A stretch of DNA of 8,956 nt from JBGSMF01 sp964651475 (GTDB lineage Bacteria; Chloroflexota; Anaerolineae; Fen-1058): assembly GCA_964651475.1 (NCBI GenBank), contig CAZYXV010000073.1:1-8956 (forward strand), in the 5' to 3' direction. The translations under genes were made by a program, and so were the position numbers. Positions 5,357-8,956 of the stretch are shown one piece after another (positions within the stretch are counted from its first letter, which is position 1; each line of letters starts with the position of its first letter). The notes beneath the pieces are model-generated. The model was not told the DNA's origin and did no database searches. It saw only the letters and a program-made list of their open reading frames with translations.

Positions 5357-6297
5357 GATACGCATACTTTCCGGGCTGCTCACTCGAAAAAAACGCGGCG
5401 GCTTATGGCGACTCGTTTAAAGCAGTCGCCGCCCTCTTGTCGCAAGAACTGGTCGAACTGGACGATTGGAACTGCTGCGGCGCGACCGAATACTTTACCC
5501 TCGACCCCCTGCCCGCTTACGCGTTGGTGGCCCGCAATCTGGCTCTGGTTGAAGAGGGAATAACCAACCTGGTCGCCCCTTGCAGCGCGTGTTATCTTAA
5601 TCTGTACAAGACCAACCACAACATGGAGTTGTACTCTCAACTGAACCAAGATGTCAACGCGGCGCTGGCCGAGGGGAACCTGTCTTACACGCCAGGGCGT
5701 GTTAAAGTGCGCCACGCACTGGACATTCTTGTTAACGATGTGGGATGCGATCAAATTGCCGCGCACGTCAAAAAACCGCTGCGGGGCCTGCGTCTAGCGC
5801 CCTATTATGGGTGCCTGATCGTGCGGCCAGACCATGGCCTGGATAACCCGGAATACCCCACATCACTCGACCGCTTGTTGGAGGCGCTGGGCGCGACGGT
5901 GGTAGATTATCCCCTGAAAGCAGCCTGCTGCGGCGGGCACATGCCGCAAATCAGCCCCGAGACGGCTTTTACGTTGATTCACGAGCTGATCGCCACGGCC
6001 GCCAAACGAAATGCCGACGCCATTGTGACGCTCTGCCCAATGTGCCAGCTCAACCTGGACGCGTACCAGGCGCAGGTGAATACTCGATTCAACACCAATT
6101 ATTCAATGCCTGTGCTGTACTTTACGCAAATGATGGGACTGGCCTTTGGCTTGCCGCCCAAAGAGATGGGATTTGGGCAGGAACTCGTGTCGGCGCAGCG
6201 AGTGCTGGACAAGTTAGCCGCACCGCCGCCCGCCGAAGAACAGCCTAAAAAACCCAGGCCAGATAAGCATGCGTTGCCGATGCCCAGTCTGAGATAG
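5353..6297 (+). CDS. hdrB: Heterodisulfide reductase subunit B (HdrB), catalytic CCG-domain protein
   Basis: The 314-residue protein has two complete cysteine-rich CCG motifs. Motif one uses C9, C41-C42 and C77-xx-C80; motif two uses C154, C192-C193 and C228-xx-C231. In methanogen HdrB these ten cysteines hold two noncubane [4Fe-4S] clusters that split a disulfide. All ligands are present here, so it should be catalytically competent. The natural disulfide in this bacterium is unknown: methanogens use CoM-S-S-CoB, and a DsrC-type protein has been proposed for sulfate reducers. A Pro/Lys-rich tail (about 290-314) extends past the conserved domain; the final residues and the TAG stop (6295-6297) run into a GATAGAGA repeat. 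The start overlaps the hdrC stop. Confidence 0.94.
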   Translation: MRYAYFPGCSLEKNAAAYGDSFKAVAALLSQELVELDDWNCCGATEYFTLDPLPAYALVARNLALVEEGITNLVAPCSACYLNLYKTNHNMELYSQLNQDVNAALAEGNLSYTPGRVKVRHALDILVNDVGCDQIAAHVKKPLRGLRLAPYYGCLIVRPDHGLDNPEYPTSLDRLLEALGATVVDYPLKAACCGGHMPQISPETAFTLIHELIATAAKRNADAIVTLCPMCQLNLDAYQAQVNTRFNTNYSMPVLYFTQMMGLAFGLPPKEMGFGQELVSAQRVLDKLAAPPPAEEQPKKPRPDKHALPMPSLR

Positions 6298-6333
6298 AGA
6301 CGGGAGATAGAGAAATCTCTATCTGAACTCTCT
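6291..6333. repeat. Intercistronic GATAGAGA/TCTCTATC hairpin between hdrB and hdrA
   Basis: AGATAGAGA (6305-6313) and TCTCTATCT (6316-6324) are perfectly complementary around two A residues. An outer AGAGA (6296-6300) / TCTCT (6329-6333) stem can extend the fold. The hdrB stop TAG is part of the left GAGATAGAGA unit. GAGGGGAG at 6334-6341, six bases before the hdrA ATG, lies just outside the hairpin. It belongs to the same repeat type as 4695-4755. Confidence 0.75.
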
Positions 6334-6347
6334 GAGGGGAGCAGTTT

Positions 6348-8345
6348 ATGAAAACAGGCGTATACATTTGTCACTGCGGCAGCAATATTGCCGGAACGGT
6401 CAACTGTGAAGAGGTAGCGCAATGGGCCGCCGGGCTGGAAAACGTCGCCGTGTCGCGCGATTACAAGTTCATGTGCTCGAGCCTGGGACAGGAATTGATC
6501 GAACAAGATATCCGTGAATTGGGCGTGGACCGGGTGGTGGTGGCGTCGTGTTCGCCCCACATGCACGAGCCGACCTTTCGCAAAGCGTGCGAGCGGGCCG
6601 GCGTCAATCCGTACATGTTCGAGATGGCTAACATCCGCGAACACTGTTCCTGGGTACACAACGATAGAACCGAAGCGACCGAAAAAGCCAAAGCCCTGGT
6701 AGCCGCGGCCGTGGGGCGGGTAGGCTGGCAGCAACCACTTGTAGAAAAGCGCGTCCCGGTCAACTCGAACACACTGATTGTCGGCGGCGGCGTGGGCGGC
6801 ATCCAGGCCGCGCTCGAGATTGCAAATTCTGGCTATCACGTCTACCTGGTCGAGCGCGAGCCGAGCCTGGGCGGACACATGGCCCAACTGGACAAGACCT
6901 TTCCCACTCTCGATTGCTCGGCCTGCATCCTCACGCCGCGCATGTTCGACGCAGGCAATCATCCCAACATCACGCTATTGTCTTACAGCGAGGTCGAAAG
7001 CGTCAGCGGCTATATTGGCAATTTTCGCGTCCGCGTCCGCAAAAAGGCGCGCTGCGTCAAAGAAGACCTGTGCACCGGCTGCGGCGTTTGCCAGGAAAAG
7101 TGCCCCAAGCAAATCGTTGACGAGGTCTTTGAAGCCGGCTTGGGCTATCGCAAGGCTATCTTTCGCCCCTTTCCCCAGGCTGTGCCCAAATACCCCGTGA
7201 TTGACCGCGAGAGCTGCATCTTCTTTGCCACCGGCAAATGCAAGGCATGTCAAAAATTTTGTCCCACAGGCGCGATTGATTTCGAGCAGCAAGATACCTT
7301 TCTCGATATTGACATTGGCAACATCATCATCGCCACCGGCTATGATTTGTTCGACGCCCGGCGCATTCCGCAATACGGCTACGGGCGCTACCCCAACGTG
7401 TTCACCAGCCTGGAATTTGAGCGCATGACCAACGCCGCCGGCCCAACCGGCGGCCACGTGGTCTTGCGTGATGGCGTGACCACACCCCAAACGGTGGGCA
7501 TCGTTCATTGCGTGGGCAGCCGCGACCAGAATTATCACGAGTACTGCTCCAAAGTGTGCTGCATGTACTCGCTCAAATTCGCCCACATGGTTCGCGAAAA
7601 GACCCACGCTGAGGTTTACAACTTTTACATTGATATGCGCACGCCGGGCAAGGGCTACGAAGAGTTTTACCACCGGCTGCTGGAAGAAGGCAACCATTTT
7701 ATCCGCGGCCGGGCCGCTCTGATTACCGAGCCAACTCGCCACGGCGAGCCAGAGGGTAAGCTAATTGTGCAGGCCGAAGACACGCTCACCGGCGACCAGC
7801 GGCGCATCCCGGTTGACATGGTGATCCTCAGCGCCGGGCTAGAGCCGCGCCACGACGCGCAAGACGTGGCGCGCAAGTTCGGCATCAATTGCAACGCCGA
7901 CGGCTGGTTCACCGAAAAGCATCCCAAGCTCGATCCGGTGGCGACCATGACCGACGGCGTCTTTATCGCTGGCTGCGCCCAGGGGCCGCGCGACATTCCC
8001 GAAACAGTAGCGCAGGGAGCCGCCGCGGCAGCGCGGGTGCTATCTATCATCGGCGAGGGTGAAGTCATCGTCGAAGCCGCCACAGCCATTGTCAATGAGA
8101 TGGGCTGCACCGGCTGCCAGCAGTGTATCTCCACTTGCCCCTATACGGCTATCGAATACCTGGCCGACAAACAAAAAGCGCACGTCATCGAGGCGCTGTG
8201 CAAAGGCTGCGGCACCTGCACCGCCGCCTGCCCATCCAAATCCATCACGCTGCAACATTTCACCGACGCGCAGATTTTGGCGGAAATGGCCGGCGCGATG
8301 GAAGCAATGTTTGAGATGGAGATAGGAGATAGAGAAGAAAGATAG
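6348..8345 (+). CDS. hdrA: Heterodisulfide reductase subunit A (HdrA), FAD and multi-[4Fe-4S] bifurcating subunit
   Basis: The 665-residue protein is full length for HdrA and has all expected parts. The N-terminal domain carries Cys residues (C8, C10, C43, C68, C100), and a thioredoxin-reductase-like FAD domain opens with LIVGGGVGGIQAALE (143-157) and GGHMAQLDKTFP. The TLDCSAC motif has C190 and C193. Four ferredoxin motifs follow: C242/245/248/252, C290/298/301/305, C587/590/593/597 and C618/621/624/628. HdrA binds the flavin at which electrons split between ferredoxin and HdrB, and it docks the MvhD-type subunit encoded next. At the TLDCSAC position some methanogen homologues, as I recall, carry selenocysteine; this gene has an ordinary TGC. 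The last residues, about EIGDREER, come from a GATAGAGA repeat that also gives the TAG stop. Confidence 0.96.
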   Translation: MKTGVYICHCGSNIAGTVNCEEVAQWAAGLENVAVSRDYKFMCSSLGQELIEQDIRELGVDRVVVASCSPHMHEPTFRKACERAGVNPYMFEMANIREHCSWVHNDRTEATEKAKALVAAAVGRVGWQQPLVEKRVPVNSNTLIVGGGVGGIQAALEIANSGYHVYLVEREPSLGGHMAQLDKTFPTLDCSACILTPRMFDAGNHPNITLLSYSEVESVSGYIGNFRVRVRKKARCVKEDLCTGCGVCQEKCPKQIVDEVFEAGLGYRKAIFRPFPQAVPKYPVIDRESCIFFATGKCKACQKFCPTGAIDFEQQDTFLDIDIGNIIIATGYDLFDARRIPQYGYGRYPNVFTSLEFERMTNAAGPTGGHVVLRDGVTTPQTVGIVHCVGSRDQNYHEYCSKVCCMYSLKFAHMVREKTHAEVYNFYIDMRTPGKGYEEFYHRLLEEGNHFIRGRAALITEPTRHGEPEGKLIVQAEDTLTGDQRRIPVDMVILSAGLEPRHDAQDVARKFGINCNADGWFTEKHPKLDPVATMTDGVFIAGCAQGPRDIPETVAQGAAAAARVLSIIGEGEVIVEAATAIVNEMGCTGCQQCISTCPYTAIEYLADKQKAHVIEALCKGCGTCTAACPSKSITLQHFTDAQILAEMAGAMEAMFEMEIGDREER

Positions 8346-8389
8346 AGAATAAACTGATCCTTCTCTCATCTCTATCTCCTGTCTCTATC
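8325..8389. repeat. Intercistronic GATAGAGA/TCTCTATC hairpin between hdrA and mvhD
   Basis: GGAGATAGAGA (8325-8335) pairs perfectly with TCTCTATCTCC (8369-8379). AGAGAA (8344-8349) / TTCTCT (8361-8366) forms an inner stem, and GATAGAGA (8341-8348) can alternatively pair with TCTCTATC (8382-8389). The hdrA stop TAG (8343-8345) lies inside the repeat. The Shine-Dalgarno AAAGGAG (8394-8400) for the next gene follows immediately. Confidence 0.78.
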
Positions 8390-8404
8390 TGACAAAGGAG
8401 CATT

Positions 8405-8830
8405 ATGGTAAAAAGCGACTATGAACCCAAAATCATTGGCTATTTGTGCAACTGGTGTTCCTACGCCGGGGCTGACGGCGCGGGCATGGCGCGGCTGAAA
8501 TATCCGCCCAACGTCAAAATCGTGCGCGTACCTTGCTCCGGGCGTGTGCAGCCAGAACTGATTTTGCGCACTTTTCAGCGAGGCGCCGACGGCGTGATGG
8601 TGCTTGGCTGACACGTGGGCGACTGCCACTATGTTAGTGGCAATCACCGTACCGCCAAGCGCCTGCCGCTTTACAAGAAATTTCTGGAATTCGCCGGCAT
8701 CGAGCCGGAGCGAGTACTCGTCAAGTGGGTCTCGGCCTCCGAGGGCACCATCTTTGCCGAGGTGGTCAAAGAATTCACCGAGACGCTGCGCGCCATGCCA
8801 CCCATAAAAGAGCGGCTCAAACGAGCCTAG
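8405..8830 (+). CDS. mvhD: MvhD/FlxD-type hydrogenase iron-sulfur (delta) subunit, predicted selenoprotein read through UGA
   Basis: Read through the TGA at 8609-8611, the frame encodes 141 residues, a normal length for the MvhD/FlpD/FrhD delta family. This small cytoplasmic protein holds a [2Fe-2S] cluster and passes electrons to HdrA. Family landmarks on both sides of the TGA are in one frame: YLCNWCSYAGADGAG (C15, C18) and VPCSGRVQPELILRTFQRGADGVMVLG (C44) before it, then HVGDCHYVSGNHRTAKR (C74) after it. The TGA takes the place of the first Cys in the family motif C-H-x-G-D-C-H, giving U69. Selenocysteine at this position is known in the VhuD protein of some methanogens. A SECIS-like hairpin follows directly. 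AAAGGAG four bases before the ATG supports the start. A decayed gene with a nonsense mutation is unlikely because the downstream 72 codons are intact and conserved. Confidence 0.9.
8609..8648 (+). promoter_or_regulatory. Bacterial SECIS-like element following the UGA codon
   Basis: The codon TGA (8609-8611) is followed by a perfect stem TGCCACTA (8624-8631) / TAGTGGCA (8635-8642) closing the loop TGT, with G at 8633. The loop starts about 20 bases after the UGA, and a G lies in the first two loop positions, both as expected for bacterial SECIS elements read by SelB. Lower pairs A8622-T8644, G8621-C8645, G8619-C8647 and G8618-C8648 extend the helix with single mismatches. The same bases encode the conserved GDCHYVSGNH segment. 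Confidence 0.82.
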
Positions 8831-8855
8831 ATTTCAGATACCAGGGTTTTCATAT

Positions 8856-8885
8856 CGGTCCCCCCTCCGCGGGGGACTGGTGTTT
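8856..8885 (+). terminator. Possible operon terminator
   Basis: A GC-rich stem, GTCCCCC (8858-8864) / GGGGGAC (8871-8877), extends to C8856-G8879 with one G-T pair and encloses a six-base loop. It lies 25 bases after the mvhD stop. The following TGTTT is only a weak T-tract, so termination may be partial or Rho-assisted. Confidence 0.45.
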
Positions 8886-8918
8886 AAAACGTTTGCCAGC
8901 ATTTGAAGTTTAGACTAA

Positions 8919-8949
8919 AGGGCAACCAACCCTTGCGGTAAATTGCCCT
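8919..8949. repeat. Terminal dyad near the window edge
   Basis: AGGGCAA (8919-8925) and TTGCCCT (8943-8949) are perfect 7-bp inverted arms around a 17-base centre. The centre holds a smaller ACC/GGT pairing. It could be a second terminator-like hairpin, an operator for the next gene, or the edge of an interspersed repeat; the window ends too soon to tell. Confidence 0.3.
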
Positions 8950-8956
8950 CTGAGGT

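Noticed and set aside
6099..6962. 287-codon open frame on the minus strand
   Set aside because: It lies antisense to hdrB and hdrA, shows no recognisable motif, and is explained by GC-rich codon bias of the real genes.
6975..7742. 255-codon open frame on the minus strand
   Set aside because: It is wholly antisense to hdrA, with low-complexity Ala/Val-rich translation and no family resemblance.
8405..8611. MvhD gene as a pseudogene or truncated 68-residue protein
   Set aside because: The frame continues intact for 72 codons after the TGA with conserved family motifs, the TGA is at a conserved Cys column, and a SECIS-like hairpin follows.
8615..8830. Separate small gene starting at GTG 8615
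   Set aside because: It is in frame with the upstream part, GTG encodes a Val inside the HVGDCHY motif, and no ribosome binding site precedes it.

Overview
The window looks like part of a chromosome from an anaerobic bacterium, most likely a Chloroflexota (Anaerolineae-type) lineage. The support for that is inference. It rests on a bacterial heterodisulfide-reductase/NADH-dehydrogenase (Hdr-Flx) cluster and on short interspersed repeats (AGACAAGG, CAATCTC and GATAGAGA units, and a CCCTGAGCG...CGAAGGG element) of a kind I associate with such genomes. All genes lie on the + strand.

Layout. Positions 1-64 hold an upstream tail. Positions 65-1593 hold a translationally coupled pair: a stand-alone, partly degenerate response-regulator receiver and a soluble GAF histidine kinase. 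Positions 1594-1888 are non-coding. They contain a two-hairpin palindromic repeat, then a strong extended -10 promoter with two helically phased direct repeats upstream and a dyad over the probable transcription start. Positions 1889-8830 hold a seven-gene operon: two AsrA/Flx-type 4Fe-4S proteins, an FNR-like FAD/NAD(P)H/[2Fe-2S] subunit (FlxA/AsrB-like), HdrC, HdrB, HdrA, and an MvhD/FlxD delta subunit. Positions 8831-8956 hold a possible terminator and another dyad, with no gene.

How the genes fit together (family knowledge plus inference): the FNR-like subunit would take electrons from NAD(P)H, and the ferredoxin-like subunits and MvhD/FlxD would pass them to HdrA. The flavin of HdrA is the site of electron bifurcation in this family. 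HdrB, with two complete CCG motifs, and HdrC would then reduce a disulfide, with ferredoxin as the other acceptor. No hydrogenase, DsrC or formate dehydrogenase gene is in the window, so the partners are unknown.

The two most notable signals are these. First, the MvhD/FlxD reading frame is crossed by a UGA exactly where the family has a conserved Cys (U-H-x-G-D-C-H). A SECIS-like hairpin follows immediately, so this is very probably a selenoprotein that simple gene calling would split or truncate. Second, every non-overlapping gene junction in the operon contains purine-rich/pyrimidine-rich palindromic or tandem repeats. These repeats supply all four upstream stop codons and short repeat-encoded protein tails, and related repeats have added peptides inside one Fe-S subunit and at the N-terminus of the FNR-like subunit.
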